Assembly: GCF_019056515.1 (NCBI RefSeq)
Contig: NZ_CP064874.1
Location: forward strand, 1-64,000
DNA from: Microbacterium paraoxydans
Lineage (GTDB): Bacteria; Actinomycetota; Actinomycetes; Actinomycetales; Microbacteriaceae
DNA: 64,000 bases
Reading direction: 5' to 3'
In this document: positions 1 to 8,766 of the stretch, piece after piece
Numbering within the stretch: position 1 is the first letter of the stretch
Layout: every line of letters begins with the position of its first letter
Translations under genes and position numbers: made by a program
The notes under the pieces: generated by a model
The model's database searches: none
What the model was told of the DNA's origin: nothing
The model's input: only the letters and a program-made list of their open reading frames with translations

Positions 1-264
1 ACTTTGGCATGTCGAGCATGTCGAGCTCCTGTTCTGCCTCGCGCGTAGCGCGCTCGCGCGCCGCCTTTTCCAACTCGTCCTTGACGTAGTCCGGGATCTC
101 AAGCCCGGCCTGCTGTGAGACAGCCAGCGCAAGCCAGCTGCTGAGGGGATCCCAGACTCCGCAGCGAGGCGTTCGAGGATCGGGTCGTAGGCCTCCGGAT
201 ATCGAACCGTCCTGACGGCGCGAGGGCCGTATGAACGACGTCCTGGCTTCGCTCTGGCTGGCAT
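1..264 (-). pseudogene. Possible mobilization-accessory gene, frameshifted, runs off the left edge
   Basis: An ATG at 264 opens a basic N-terminus (MPARAKPGRRSYGPRAVR) followed by a YPEAYDPILERLAAESG helix. The frame is then lost, but a shifted frame continues as PLSSWLALAVSQQAGLEIPDYVKDELEKA to the window edge. Restoring one G in the run at 145-153 joins both halves into one smooth protein, so I read a one-base deletion. The layout (basic arm, helical body, own promoter, position next to an iteron cluster) suggests a relaxosome-type accessory protein upstream of a relaxase, but this is inference and no family is recognised with certainty. It lies about 83 bases downstream of the shared element-specific promoter at 347-381. 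Confidence 0.5.
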
Positions 265-346
265 GCCCTGTTTCTAGCACGTAGCTGATTCAGAATCACG
301 GATTGGTTCGGTGCGTCGCGCAGACGGCTCTGAGCTCTCATGCCAG

Positions 347-381
347 GTATAGGCCCAGCCTCGGACGCTTCGCGGACATCG
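347..381 (-). promoter_or_regulatory. Shared promoter-like element, copy A
   Basis: On the minus strand the sequence reads CGATGTCCGCGAAG, 12 unconserved bases, GGCCTATAC. The same 14-N12-9 arrangement occurs at 10919-10953, 19103-19137 and 28433-28467, each time 46-83 bases before the first gene of an operon and pointing toward it. The second block resembles a -10 box (TATAC) and the first sits where a -35 or activator site would be. It would drive the leftmost gene. Confidence 0.75.
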
Positions 382-410
382 GTTCCCGAAAAAAGTTTGG
401 CTTCGCTGTT

Positions 411-608
411 GGTACACCTTTTACGCCTCGCGCGGGCGCGCATGTGTGAGGGCTGCCGCTGAAAAGGTGTACCAGGTGTACCAAACGCGATAAAAACACT
501 GATCAGAAGGCAAAAATGCTTGGTACACCTTGCGAATCGGCAGGTGTACCAGAGGTAATGAAACCCCAGGTCAGCGCTAATTTCGTTGGTACACCTCAAT
601 TGTGTACC
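411..608. repeat. Iteron cluster GGTACACCT / AGGTGTACC (six copies plus one degenerate)
   Basis: Perfect 9-bp copies lie at 411-419, 465-473, 474-482, 522-530, 542-550 and 588-596; a two-mismatch copy lies at 600-608. Two are tandem head-to-tail (465-482). Those at 522-530 and 542-550 form an inverted pair with an 11-bp spacer, and the last two form another. The stretch 265-755 has no convincing gene and holds only this cluster and promoter A. Such arrays are typical of replication origins, transfer origins or repressor operators; which applies here cannot be told from sequence alone. Confidence 0.8.
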
Positions 609-755
609 ACTGCGCGCGAGTCGGGCTTTGCTGTTACAGCGACGTGCGAGCAATACTGCTGCGTCGACGAGGGTTGTGTGTCATCCGACGCTTCCTCGGA
701 GTGGATTCCTCGGGTGGTGTGGCCCGTCTTCGCTCGCTGAGCTCGGCGTGTCGCG

Positions 756-1799
756 CTAGATCTCTCGATCGGCGGGGATCTTCCAGACGCGGGTGGGTTC
801 TCCACCGATTCGCGCGGTCACGGTTCCGGTCTTGGTGCCGATCAGATGTAGCCGGCGCAGTGTCGTGGTGATCGCTTTGATGCTGAGGGTGGGGTCACCG
901 TGCGCGGCCCGGATGAAGGGCAGCGCTTCGGTGGGGCGGATATACAGGTAGCGGTGGTCGGTGCGTCCGATCACCCACTCCTTGGTCTGGCTGGCGTTGT
1001 CGGTGAGCTCGCCGCCGTTGGCGAGCAGGTATCTGACGGCCTCGCGTAGGGCCCAGATGATTTGGTCGTCCTCGCCGAGCCATGACGTCGCGGGCTGGGC
1101 GGGAGCATCGAGGCCGAGGGTGCTCAGGATCGTGTCGCCGAGGTAGAACGCGGCGTCGAGGCGCCGGGGCTTGGCGAAGTCGGGATGTCGGGCGATGTTG
1201 ATCCCATGAGGGTCGAGATCCAGGTGGGGCGCGTTCTGCTGCAGATAGCTCGCGATGATGCGTCGGCCGGCAGCGGCGGGTTCACTTCCCAGCGAGCGGA
1301 GCGGTTGAAGGCTGCGCGGACGCTGGGGAAGCTCGATGGTGATGGAGCGCTCGGCGCTGAGCGGCTGAATTGTCTGAGAGCTGGCGATGATCAGCGCGGA
1401 GGCCTTGCTGAGTGGGGTGGCGAATGAGACGAAGCTCTCGATCTCGATCTCGTCGAGCGCGCTGAGTGGTGCGCGGGGGCTGACGTGGGGGGCGCTGGTG
1501 AGGACCAGTGGCCTGCCGGGCACGACGGCACGTCGGACTCCTGCGAACGTGAGGGGGTCGATGTGTGGTCGTTCGATCTCGCCGGCGAGCTCGGCGAGTG
1601 CGTCGGCGAGCGCGTCTCGGGTTGTGGGGGTTCCCCCGATGATGAAGATCGGTGTCGGGAGGGGCTCGATGTAGGAGTACGCGATCGCGCGGACGAGCTT
1701 GTCGGCGTGGAGTGGGAACGCCTCACGCAGGGGCTCGATACCCGCAGCCCAGGCGCTTCGCGCGTGAGCTGCGGGTATCGAGTCTGCGAGTGTGCCCAT
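756..1799 (-). CDS. Hypothetical protein, 347 aa
   Basis: An intact gene with an ATG at 1799, two bases after the stop of the preceding 50-aa gene, so translation is probably coupled. The protein is soluble in appearance, with no signal peptide or membrane segment. A hydrophobic strand with a glycine turn (PIFIIGGTPTTRDALADALAEL) near residues 49-71 resembles a nucleotide-binding fold but lacks a Walker lysine. The C-terminal third has a winged-helix feel (LSIKAITTTLRRLHLIGTK). It closes the long leftward pilus operon. I do not recognise the family. Confidence 0.75.
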   Translation of the reverse strand: MGTLADSIPAAHARSAWAAGIEPLREAFPLHADKLVRAIAYSYIEPLPTPIFIIGGTPTTRDALADALAELAGEIERPHIDPLTFAGVRRAVVPGRPLVLTSAPHVSPRAPLSALDEIEIESFVSFATPLSKASALIIASSQTIQPLSAERSITIELPQRPRSLQPLRSLGSEPAAAGRRIIASYLQQNAPHLDLDPHGINIARHPDFAKPRRLDAAFYLGDTILSTLGLDAPAQPATSWLGEDDQIIWALREAVRYLLANGGELTDNASQTKEWVIGRTDHRYLYIRPTEALPFIRAAHGDPTLSIKAITTTLRRLHLIGTKTGTVTARIGGEPTRVWKIPADREI

Positions 1800-1801
1800 G
1801 G

Positions 1802-1954
1802 TCAGCTGGCGTCGGTGTCGTCGGTGCGGATGGCGATGAGTTCGTGGCCTTCGGGGATCTGCGCTTCGAGCATCTCGCGCGCTTCCTGGTAGCTGCCGGC
1901 CTCGACGGTGATCCGCTCTGTGGCGGTGCTGCGGATGGTTCCGATGACGCGCAT
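1802..1954 (-). CDS. Small hypothetical protein, 50 aa
   Basis: Reading MRVIGTIRSTATERITVEAG and ending ELIAIRTDDTDAS, this short frame starts with ATG at 1954 and stops two bases before the start of the next gene. Codon use matches its neighbours, and the strand-helix-strand pattern (RITVEAGSYQEAREMLEAQIPEGHELIAIR) looks like a small folded domain. It lies between the ribbon-helix-helix gene and the 347-aa gene on the same strand, so it is part of the operon. No function is assigned. Confidence 0.65.
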   Translation of the reverse strand: MRVIGTIRSTATERITVEAGSYQEAREMLEAQIPEGHELIAIRTDDTDAS

Positions 1955-1992
1955 GGGCGGACCCTAGTGGTCGTCTCCGACATTCCCCGCTG

Positions 1993-2358
1993 TCATGCGC
2001 TGGCTTGCAGGTGCCGTTGCACGTACTCGTCGAGGGCGGCTCGGACGACGTCGGAGTCGGTCTTCATCCCCAGCTGCGCGCGCAGCTGGTCGACCTCGCG
2101 CTTGCGGGTCGGGGTGACGCGGGTGCGGATCGTCGGGGACGCGCCGGATCCCGCGGCCGTGCCGCCGACGCGGGGTCGTCCTCCGACGGCCCGTGCGACA
2201 GCCTGTGTGCTTCCGAGGGCCTCGAGGAGGAGCTGCTGCCCGATGGCTGCGGCGTCGGCGCCGTGGGCGCTATCCCCCGGCGTTGACGCGCCGGTGGGCT
2301 GCTCTTCGAGCGCGGCGAGGGTGGCGTAGCGCTCCTGGTCCTTCTTGCTGAGGGTCAT
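1993..2358 (-). CDS. Ribbon-helix-helix protein, probable antitoxin
   Basis: 121 aa. The C-terminal 45 residues carry a ribbon-helix-helix pattern: a short strand with Thr/Arg alternation (SPTIRTRVTPTRKREV) followed by two helices (DQLRAQLGMKTDSDVVRAALDEYVQRHL). Proteins of this kind bind DNA as dimers and often repress their own operon. The start overlaps the stop of the preceding toxin-like gene by 4 bases (2355-2358). The pairing with a BrnT-like partner, in toxin-first order, suggests a type II toxin-antitoxin pair; the partner relation is inferred. Confidence 0.7.
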   Translation of the reverse strand: MTLSKKDQERYATLAALEEQPTGASTPGDSAHGADAAAIGQQLLLEALGSTQAVARAVGGRPRVGGTAAGSGASPTIRTRVTPTRKREVDQLRAQLGMKTDSDVVRAALDEYVQRHLQASA

Positions 2359-2633
2359 TCGTTCTCCTCCTCCATCTGTCGGCGGTAGTAGGCGCCCAGC
2401 GGCATGACGTGGTAGACGACGAAGTTGCCGCCGGGCTTGAGTTCAATGAGCACTTCGATCAGCCGATCGGTCTGTGCGTGCTGTGGGCCGATGAAGACGC
2501 GACGCTGGTTGCGGGTGTCGCCGTCGTTGATCTTGACCTTGGTGCTCGTGTAGGTCGCGTTCTGCATTGCGTAGAGAGCGTCAGCGTGGGGGATGTCGTG
2601 CTTGTCAGCTGACTCCGGCCACTCGATTCCCAT
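2355..2633 (-). CDS. BrnT-like toxin candidate, 92 aa
   Basis: I chose the ATG at 2633 (MGIEWPESADKHDIPHADAL). The layout WPESADKHDI..ADALYAM, then RRVFIGPQ, then RLIEVLIELKPGGNFVVYHVMPLGAYYRR follows the BrnT/RelE-type small ribonuclease fold: helix, three strands and a basic C-terminal tail. Length (92 aa) is usual for BrnT toxins. It overlaps the ribbon-helix-helix gene by an ATGA. A CTATA block sits almost against the start codon, so a very short leader is possible. Toxic activity is inferred from family likeness and context only. Confidence 0.65.
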   Translation of the reverse strand: MGIEWPESADKHDIPHADALYAMQNATYTSTKVKINDGDTRNQRRVFIGPQHAQTDRLIEVLIELKPGGNFVVYHVMPLGAYYRRQMEEENE

Positions 2634-2893
2634 ATAGGTATTGTGCCACAAAACACCTGTCTGGGGAACGTGCTGTGGAGAAGTCGATGCTCGCGGCCGC
2701 GCGGGGGCGTAGCTTCGCAGGATGGTCCACGACTGGCTGGCAGCCGGCACCCAGCCGCATTGCTGCGGTGTGGTGATGCGCGATCGCCCTGCCGCGTTGG
2801 CGTGCGTGGTGTGCGGCCGTGAGGAGGCGCTGCCACAGGTGGCCTCTCCCCCGGTCTTCGTCGGCGCGAGCATCCACGGAGGATGACCCTCTG

Positions 2894-3775
2894 CTACCTC
2901 GAGCTGGTGATGACTTCGATGATCCGGGGGGCGATCGCGGCCGGCGCCGGCGTGATGGGGTGTTCGGCGAGCTTGGTCGGGTCGGCTTCGCGCCAGATGA
3001 TCCGCCGCTCGTTGCACCAGGTGCAGCTCGCCCCCCAGTGGTACGGGTCGGCGTCGTGCAGCCTGGTGCGCAGCGGCGCCGCATAGGGGCTCTGGATACC
3101 GGCACGCCAGCGGACGTGTGGGTGGAGGTCGGCCGCGGAGAGGTACAGGCGACGCCCGATGCCGAGACCCGCGTACAGCTCCCAGCGGTTGCCATCGTCG
3201 TGCGGGTTGTCCGGGTTGATCGACGGGATGTCGTAGGGCTTCGAGAACACGTCACCGAACCCGTCGAAGGGATCGACGGCGAATCGTCCACGCAGACCGC
3301 TCGCAGCGTGCTGCAGCACGGTCATCGGGTTCCCCTCTGGCGTCGTGGTGCGCAGCAGGTAGATGGTCGGGTCGTCCACCACGCGCCTCACCCGATCGAC
3401 GTTCTCACGCGCGAGCTGTTCCGCGGCCGCGGCGGTGAGCAGCGGGTGGAGCAACTCGTCGTCACCGGCCTGCAGCACAGCCTCGGCCGCGGCCTCCTCG
3501 GCGAGGCCCGGAAGGTGCTCGAGCAGTCGCGGATGCCACTCGTTGGAATGCCGGGAGGTCCGCGCCCAGGCGTTCGCGATCTCGGTCAGCAGCATCGAAC
3601 GCGCCCATCGCTGTGCTGCATCGTCGAGGCCGTCGCTCTCTTCGAGCTCACGGAGCTGGTCGCGTGCGCGTCTGCGGCCGAACCAGCCCGCGGCCGCGAC
3701 TTCGGTCCGCGCGCGCCTGCGCCGCAGCACGCGCCGTAGGTACTCCCCTTCGGGGCTGTAGTACTCGTCGGACAT
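2894..3775 (-). CDS. Hypothetical protein, 293 aa
   Basis: The protein begins with a very basic segment (YLRRVLRRRRARTE, GRRRARDQL) and is helical and charged through its first half. The C-terminal half contains a CTWCNERRIIW motif. The single CxxC pair could bind a metal with another ligand, but no full zinc finger is visible. No membrane segment is seen. It directly follows the prepilin peptidase gene (stop of one and start of the next abut at 3775/3776), so it belongs to the pilus operon. Family not recognised. Confidence 0.7.
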   Translation of the reverse strand: MSDEYYSPEGEYLRRVLRRRRARTEVAAAGWFGRRRARDQLRELEESDGLDDAAQRWARSMLLTEIANAWARTSRHSNEWHPRLLEHLPGLAEEAAAEAVLQAGDDELLHPLLTAAAAEQLARENVDRVRRVVDDPTIYLLRTTTPEGNPMTVLQHAASGLRGRFAVDPFDGFGDVFSKPYDIPSINPDNPHDDGNRWELYAGLGIGRRLYLSAADLHPHVRWRAGIQSPYAAPLRTRLHDADPYHWGASCTWCNERRIIWREADPTKLAEHPITPAPAAIAPRIIEVITSSR

Positions 3776-4387
3776 TCAGCTGGCGAGGGTGGCGAGGGTG
3801 GCGACGATCGCGACGACCAGGCCGGCGGCGATCATGTAGGGGCCGAACGGGAGGTCCGTGCTCTCGTGTCCGTGCTTGCGTCGCACCGCCGCGATGATCG
3901 CGTGGGGGAACGCGAGGACGTAGGCGACCGCGATTGCGATGAACGGGAAGTACCAGGTGTGCCACCCGGTGAGCAGCCCCACGCTGAGAGCGAGTTTCAC
4001 GTCACCGAAACCGACTTGCCCGAGCAGCCCGAACGCTGCCAGCAACACCGCGAGGCCGAGTGCGCCGCTGATTGCAGAGATCGCTGCACCGCCGGCGCCG
4101 GCAGTGATCGCGAGAGCGAGGACGGTGCCCGTCAGGAAGGCGGCGAGCGTGAGTGTGAGCGCGTCGGGCAGTCGACGCTCCTGCAGGTCCGTGCGCGCCA
4201 GGAGCGCCCCGTAGACGCTGTAGACGCTGATCATGACCCAACTGCCGACCGTGAGCCCGAGATCGGGGCTCAGGGGCGCTGTGATGGCCGCTGACAGAGC
4301 GAAGCCCCCCACAGCCGCGAGCGGGTACCGCAACGCCGGGAAACGTCCCGCGCGCGCGCTTTGGGGGGCCTCACGAGTTGTGGTCAT
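3776..4387 (-). CDS. Prepilin peptidase, A24 family (TadV/CpaA type)
   Basis: 203 aa with about six predicted membrane segments. Both aspartates of the A24 family are visible: D67 in the first cytoplasmic loop (ARTDLQERRLPD) and D129 in GFGDVKLALS, the GxGD signature. The enzyme would cleave the leader of the pilin-like and TadE/G-like proteins encoded upstream at 9389-10868. It is a short form without the N-terminal methyltransferase domain, as is normal in Tad systems. It lies between the LysM-BTAD gene (3 bases apart) and the 293-aa gene. Confidence 0.88.
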   Translation of the reverse strand: MTTTREAPQSARAGRFPALRYPLAAVGGFALSAAITAPLSPDLGLTVGSWVMISVYSVYGALLARTDLQERRLPDALTLTLAAFLTGTVLALAITAGAGGAAISAISGALGLAVLLAAFGLLGQVGFGDVKLALSVGLLTGWHTWYFPFIAIAVAYVLAFPHAIIAAVRRKHGHESTDLPFGPYMIAAGLVVAIVATLATLAS

Positions 4388-4390
4388 GGG

Positions 4391-7300
4391 TCAGCTGGCG
4401 ATCGCGTGGCGCTGTCGCAGCTGAGCGATGAGGGACTGCGTCTCGGTGTCGGGCTCGTAGTCCTCGTCGACGGCGGCAAGGTTCTGCTCGAGCTGCGTGA
4501 TCAGTCGCTCGACGCCGGCGTGGTCGCCTGCCTGGTGCTCGGCGCGCAGACCGTCACGCCAGAAGACCTCGTTGATGGGGTCGACCATGCGTCCGATCGC
4601 GGAGGCGAGGCGTGCGTGTCGGACCTTCCCTGTGGACAGGCTGCGGGTGGCTACCTCATGGGCGACGTCGCCAATGGTCGCGATCATTTCGTTGCGCAGC
4701 CGGTCGGCGAACACGTAGCGCTTGTCGGGGACGCCGCTGATGGGCTGTCCCTTGACGAGCTCGAGCGCAGCGAGCAGCCGGTCGGTGGGGGTGTCAGAGA
4801 TCTCGTCACCGATGAGACCGAGGAAGTCCTGCCAGTCGGAGCGGACGTCCTCGTGCAGCCGGTACTCCCCCGTCGTCACGAGCGGCACATAGAGCTCGCC
4901 GTCATCGTTCTGTCCGAGCCAGCGGCGAGTCTTGGAGGTCAGCCCGTTGCGGTCGTCGTTTGCCTTCTTGCCCGAGGCGATCTGGCCGGGCCAGAACACG
5001 GCGTGTACCTGCTCGGCGGTGGCGTTCGGGTTCACCGACAAGAACGCGACCAGCTCGGTCCCCTTGCGGATTGCCGATCGCCACTGCGCGGCGGTGTTCG
5101 GGTTCACCGGCGCCTCTCCACGCGCGCCGCGAACCTCGACGGGTCCGAGCAGCTGCAGGTACGGCCCACGGTGCAGCGGTGTGATCGCCGCGAGCGGCTC
5201 GTCGTGCTCGGCCGCGGCCTCCTCGTCGACCAGGTCGACCGTGACGGTCTCCGCCGGCTCCTCGTCGACGGCGGCGGGTGCTGCCTCGTCCGCCTCGGAG
5301 ATCTCCGCCTCCTTCTCGGCGGCGACAGGCTCGGAGATCTCGACGTCGGGCTCGTCGACGAGCGGGAGCTGCTCGGCTTCGACCTCGTCGGCTTCGACTG
5401 CAGCGGCGGGGATCTCGTCGAGCTCGAGTTCGTCGTCGAGCGCGACGCCGGTAGCGGCGCCCTCTGTGGCGACGTCGAACAGCGCGAGGATCTCGTTGTA
5501 CTCGCGCGTGCCGACAAGCTGCGGGGTGATCGGGATGGCGACGCCGGTGCCGGGGATCTCGAGCTGAGCTCGACGGTCCTCGGTGAGTGCCAGGTTCCAG
5601 CTGCCCGTCAGGTGGCCGGCGCTGACAGCTGCGATACCGACCCGCGGGATCCGGGTGACCAGCTCGCTGATGGCTTCACGGGTGGCTTCGTCCGGGTTGT
5701 CGCCGAGGATGATGATTTCCGGCGCCCAGGCCTCCGCATCCGCTCCGGTAGTACGTGCCTGCTCGAGCCCGTCGACGCCGAGCTCAGCGAGAGCAGCTTC
5801 GACCGCCGCGGCCTGTCCGTGCAGGTTGCGCAGCAGCGTGTCGGTGTCCTCGACGTGACGCACGCGGCCGCTGCCGAGCGCGAGCGGGAGGCGATCGCCG
5901 ACGCCGACGAGGGTGACCTGGACGTCCTCAGACCAGGTGTTCGCGGCGAGCTCGATCGCGATGGCGGTAAGCACGCCCTGGCGCAGCTCTCCGGTGGCGC
6001 CGGTGACGTTGAGCGCACCGATCCGTTCCAGGTCGACGAAGATGTGCCCGTTGTTGTCGTCGTGGCCGAGCATGACCAGCGCCGGGTACGGCGCGGACGG
6101 GACCGTGTCGAGAGGCTCGAGGTCGGTCAGCGCGACCATCCAAGCGAGCTTGTCTTCGGGGTCGTACTGGGTGAACGGTGCCGGAAGGTCGGTCGGCTCG
6201 TCGAGGTAGACGGCGACCGAGCTCTCATCGAGGCGGAGGGCGTACAGCGCGGGGAGCCGGCTGCCGGTTTCCTGCGCCCACACGGCCAGGTGGCGCAGGG
6301 CTGTGTCGACCGCCTCGGCGCCCAGCGGGTTCTCCACGGCGCGCAGCTCGAGCTCCACGGAGGACACCGTCTCGTCGGGCATCGCGATCCGCTGGCGGGG
6401 CTTGCGGTCGCGGCGCTGCTTGAGACGCCGCCACCCGAGGAGGGTGAGGAGACCGGCGGCGAGTGTGGCGCCGATGCCTCCGATGGTGGCGACCTGGAAG
6501 TAGTCCTCAATGCCGCTCGTGTCGTCCTCGTCGACGTCGACGGCCGCGGCCGGAGCTGCAGCCTCGTCGACGGGCGCCTCGTCGGCGGGCGCCTGGGTGG
6601 CATCCGTGGTGAACCCCAGACCGCTTGTGGCCTCGTCCTCGGCCGCGGCATCCGCACCCGACGCGCCAGCGCCTTCGTCGGCGCCGCCGCCAGCACCCGC
6701 GGCACCAGCACCCTCGTCTGCGTCGACGTCGACGGCGCCGGCAGCGCCCTCGTCCGTGTCGATCGAGCCAGTGCTGCCGGTGGTGCCCGCCGCGTCGTCG
6801 GTCGGAGCGATGGGGACGACGGTGGCCACGGGGATGTTGACCTGCTGGCCGGGGTAGATCCAGTTCGGATCGGTGATGGTGCCGCCGCCAGGCTGAACGA
6901 TGTCTTTCGAGGCCTCGAAGATCTCGGGGTAGCGGGTACCGTCGCCGAGCTCCTCGGCCGCGATGTCCCACAGGGTGTCGCCGGAGACGATGGCACGCTG
7001 CTCGTAGGTGATCTCGGTGACCGTCTCCGCCTCGGCGCTTGCAGGCGCTGCCGCGACATCCGCTGCGGCTGGCACGACGGCGTCTGCCGGCAGGGTGAGC
7101 ACCCATCCCTCCTGCAGCCATCCCGATGCGGTCAGCGCTCCCCCATCGGCCTGCTGCACACCGAGGTTGAGCGCGGAGATCTCTGCAGCGCGGCTGCGGT
7201 CGCCCAGCGTGCTCTCCGCGATCCGGGCGAGTGTGTCCGTACCCGTCACCACGTACTGCGGGCCTGCCTCGACGACAGGGGCCTCCTCAGTCGCAGCCTC

Positions 7301-7714
7301 GGTGGTCGCAACCGAGACGACAGAGGTGCTCATCGACACCGAAGGCTGTGTGGGTACCTCTGACGCAAACGCGGCCGCGGGCGAGAACAGTGCGATGACT
7401 GCGGCGAGCAGACCGCCCATGACCTTCTGCTGGACGCCGAGGCCAGGGATCCGCGGCCGCGGCACGCCGCGCAGCTGCGCGGGCAGCTCGGCGAGGAAGC
7501 CGACAGCGAAGGTCGCCCACGCGATCCACGCGACGATCGGCATGATCGTCCCGATCAGGAAGGATCCGGTGTAGTCGCGCATCGTGAACCCGGCCACGAG
7601 CTCGTCCCACGACGGCAGCGGGTTGCCGGCGAAGAACACGAGCCCGGCGGGGATACCGACCAGGAGCACGGCGAGCAGGATCAGCGACCCGAGGCCCTTT
7701 CCGATGCGGTTCAT
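4391..7714 (-). CDS. Membrane protein with two LysM domains and a C-terminal BTAD-type regulatory domain
   Basis: 1107 aa. The N-terminus has three membrane segments (about residues 10-30, 50-80 and 98-115). Two LysM repeats follow (YVVTGTDTLARIAESTLGD and RAIVSGDTLWDIAAEELGD), which would bind peptidoglycan. A long Ala/Asp/Glu-rich linker leads to a further membrane segment (GGIGATLAAGLLTLLGW), then a cytoplasmic part ending in a bacterial transcriptional activator-like domain (WRSAIRKGTELVAFLSVNP, SKTRRWLGQ, plus helical repeats). This architecture recurs beside actinobacterial Tad pilus loci, where it may link wall state to gene control. An acidic repetitive stretch near residues 770-850 is probably disordered. 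Confidence 0.85.
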   Translation of the reverse strand: MNRIGKGLGSLILLAVLLVGIPAGLVFFAGNPLPSWDELVAGFTMRDYTGSFLIGTIMPIVAWIAWATFAVGFLAELPAQLRGVPRPRIPGLGVQQKVMGGLLAAVIALFSPAAAFASEVPTQPSVSMSTSVVSVATTEAATEEAPVVEAGPQYVVTGTDTLARIAESTLGDRSRAAEISALNLGVQQADGGALTASGWLQEGWVLTLPADAVVPAAADVAAAPASAEAETVTEITYEQRAIVSGDTLWDIAAEELGDGTRYPEIFEASKDIVQPGGGTITDPNWIYPGQQVNIPVATVVPIAPTDDAAGTTGSTGSIDTDEGAAGAVDVDADEGAGAAGAGGGADEGAGASGADAAAEDEATSGLGFTTDATQAPADEAPVDEAAAPAAAVDVDEDDTSGIEDYFQVATIGGIGATLAAGLLTLLGWRRLKQRRDRKPRQRIAMPDETVSSVELELRAVENPLGAEAVDTALRHLAVWAQETGSRLPALYALRLDESSVAVYLDEPTDLPAPFTQYDPEDKLAWMVALTDLEPLDTVPSAPYPALVMLGHDDNNGHIFVDLERIGALNVTGATGELRQGVLTAIAIELAANTWSEDVQVTLVGVGDRLPLALGSGRVRHVEDTDTLLRNLHGQAAAVEAALAELGVDGLEQARTTGADAEAWAPEIIILGDNPDEATREAISELVTRIPRVGIAAVSAGHLTGSWNLALTEDRRAQLEIPGTGVAIPITPQLVGTREYNEILALFDVATEGAATGVALDDELELDEIPAAAVEADEVEAEQLPLVDEPDVEISEPVAAEKEAEISEADEAAPAAVDEEPAETVTVDLVDEEAAAEHDEPLAAITPLHRGPYLQLLGPVEVRGARGEAPVNPNTAAQWRSAIRKGTELVAFLSVNPNATAEQVHAVFWPGQIASGKKANDDRNGLTSKTRRWLGQNDDGELYVPLVTTGEYRLHEDVRSDWQDFLGLIGDEISDTPTDRLLAALELVKGQPISGVPDKRYVFADRLRNEMIATIGDVAHEVATRSLSTGKVRHARLASAIGRMVDPINEVFWRDGLRAEHQAGDHAGVERLITQLEQNLAAVDEDYEPDTETQSLIAQLRQRHAIAS

Positions 7715-7730
7715 GATGCCTCCTTGGGGG

Positions 7731-8747
7731 TCAGGGGACGATGACCGTCTGCAGCTCGTTGACCTCGAGGTCGACTGCGCTGTTGGTGGTCAGGTTGATG
7801 GTGCCGCCGGGGCCGGCGAGAGAGGTCCACGTCACGGTCCAGTTCGTCGTGGCCGTGACCGTGAAGCGATCGCCGGGGTTCCGGCTCGAGGTCGACGTGT
7901 ACTGGTAACCGCAGGTCGGCGACGTCGTCATGCCGTAGCCGACGTTGTACGGGGTGCCGGTGTTGCCGCAGGTCGTCGACGCGCCGTCGCCCATCTGCCA
8001 GCGAACGGACGTGGCCTGAGCGGTCGCCGTGATCGTCTGCCCACCCAGCGTCGCGGTCTCCGTATAGGGGCCCCAGGTCAGGGGCTCGGGGTTGTTGACC
8101 CAGAGCCAGATCGGCACCCCGACGTAGCCGCGACGGTGACCCCATTCCGGGTTGACCTCGGGAGCCATGCCGATGTCGATGCCGCGCAGGGCGAACGTGG
8201 AGATGAGCTGTTGAGCAGCGGCACCCGGAGTGAGCACCCGCAGCCCCGGCGGGACCGTCTCACCCCAGAAGTTGCTCTCCGTGCCCAGGCCCGGCGATCC
8301 ACCGGGCGTCGGGTTGAACATGATGCAGCCGTAGTAGCCGGCCTCCTGCGAGTAGCCCGGCGGGCGGGCCGGCCATACGCCGTCCTTCATAAAGACGTAG
8401 CACTGCCGCGTGTTCGACCAGTACGAGTCGGATCCACCGCAGTCGATGATCGCGTAGAAGCGCTGGTAGGTGCCGCCCTCGAACACTCGAATCTGATCCT
8501 CGGTCCAGCCCAGCTGCAGAAGGCCAGACTGCGAGTTCTCGTAGTAGCAGGTCGGTGCGCCAGGGGTCCACCCGTTGCTGTCCGGGTTCGGCGCCGGATC
8601 CGAAGGTATCGAGATCGTGAGGTAGCAACGCGAAGACTCCGGGTCACACCAAACACCACCGGCAGCATTAGCAGGCGCAGCCGTGGCCATCAAGGTGCCT
8701 GCGATCAAGGCGATCGAGGCAAGGGCGGTGACTAGTCGTTTCAGCAT
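7731..8747 (-). CDS. Secreted hypothetical protein, 338 aa
   Basis: A clear Sec signal peptide (MLKRLVTALASIALIAG, then ATAAPANAAGG) opens the protein, with likely cleavage after ANA. The exported part holds several cysteines that could form disulfides (WCDPESSRCY, CYYENS, CGYQY) and ends in a beta-rich region. Seventeen bases separate it from the LysM-BTAD gene. It is co-transcribed with the pilus genes and may be a surface or periplasmic component of the machine, but no family is recognised. Confidence 0.8.
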   Translation of the reverse strand: MLKRLVTALASIALIAGTLMATAAPANAAGGVWCDPESSRCYLTISIPSDPAPNPDSNGWTPGAPTCYYENSQSGLLQLGWTEDQIRVFEGGTYQRFYAIIDCGGSDSYWSNTRQCYVFMKDGVWPARPPGYSQEAGYYGCIMFNPTPGGSPGLGTESNFWGETVPPGLRVLTPGAAAQQLISTFALRGIDIGMAPEVNPEWGHRRGYVGVPIWLWVNNPEPLTWGPYTETATLGGQTITATAQATSVRWQMGDGASTTCGNTGTPYNVGYGMTTSPTCGYQYTSTSSRNPGDRFTVTATTNWTVTWTSLAGPGGTINLTTNSAVDLEVNELQTVIVP

Positions 8748-8766
8748 GCGATCTCCCGAGCTACGG

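Noticed and set aside
411..608. Iteron cluster considered as a CRISPR array
   Set aside because: Repeats are 9 bp, in both orientations and at uneven spacing, with no cas genes nearby.
99..653. A 184-codon minus-strand frame across the iterons
   Set aside because: It spans promoter copy A and the iterons, and its residues merely reflect the repeats. The supported gene here starts at 264 in another frame.
4361..7363. A 1000-codon open frame on the plus strand opposite the LysM-BTAD gene
   Set aside because: It is the antisense shadow of a gene with clear domains; its own translation has no recognisable domain and odd composition rich in Arg, Gly, Val and Asp.
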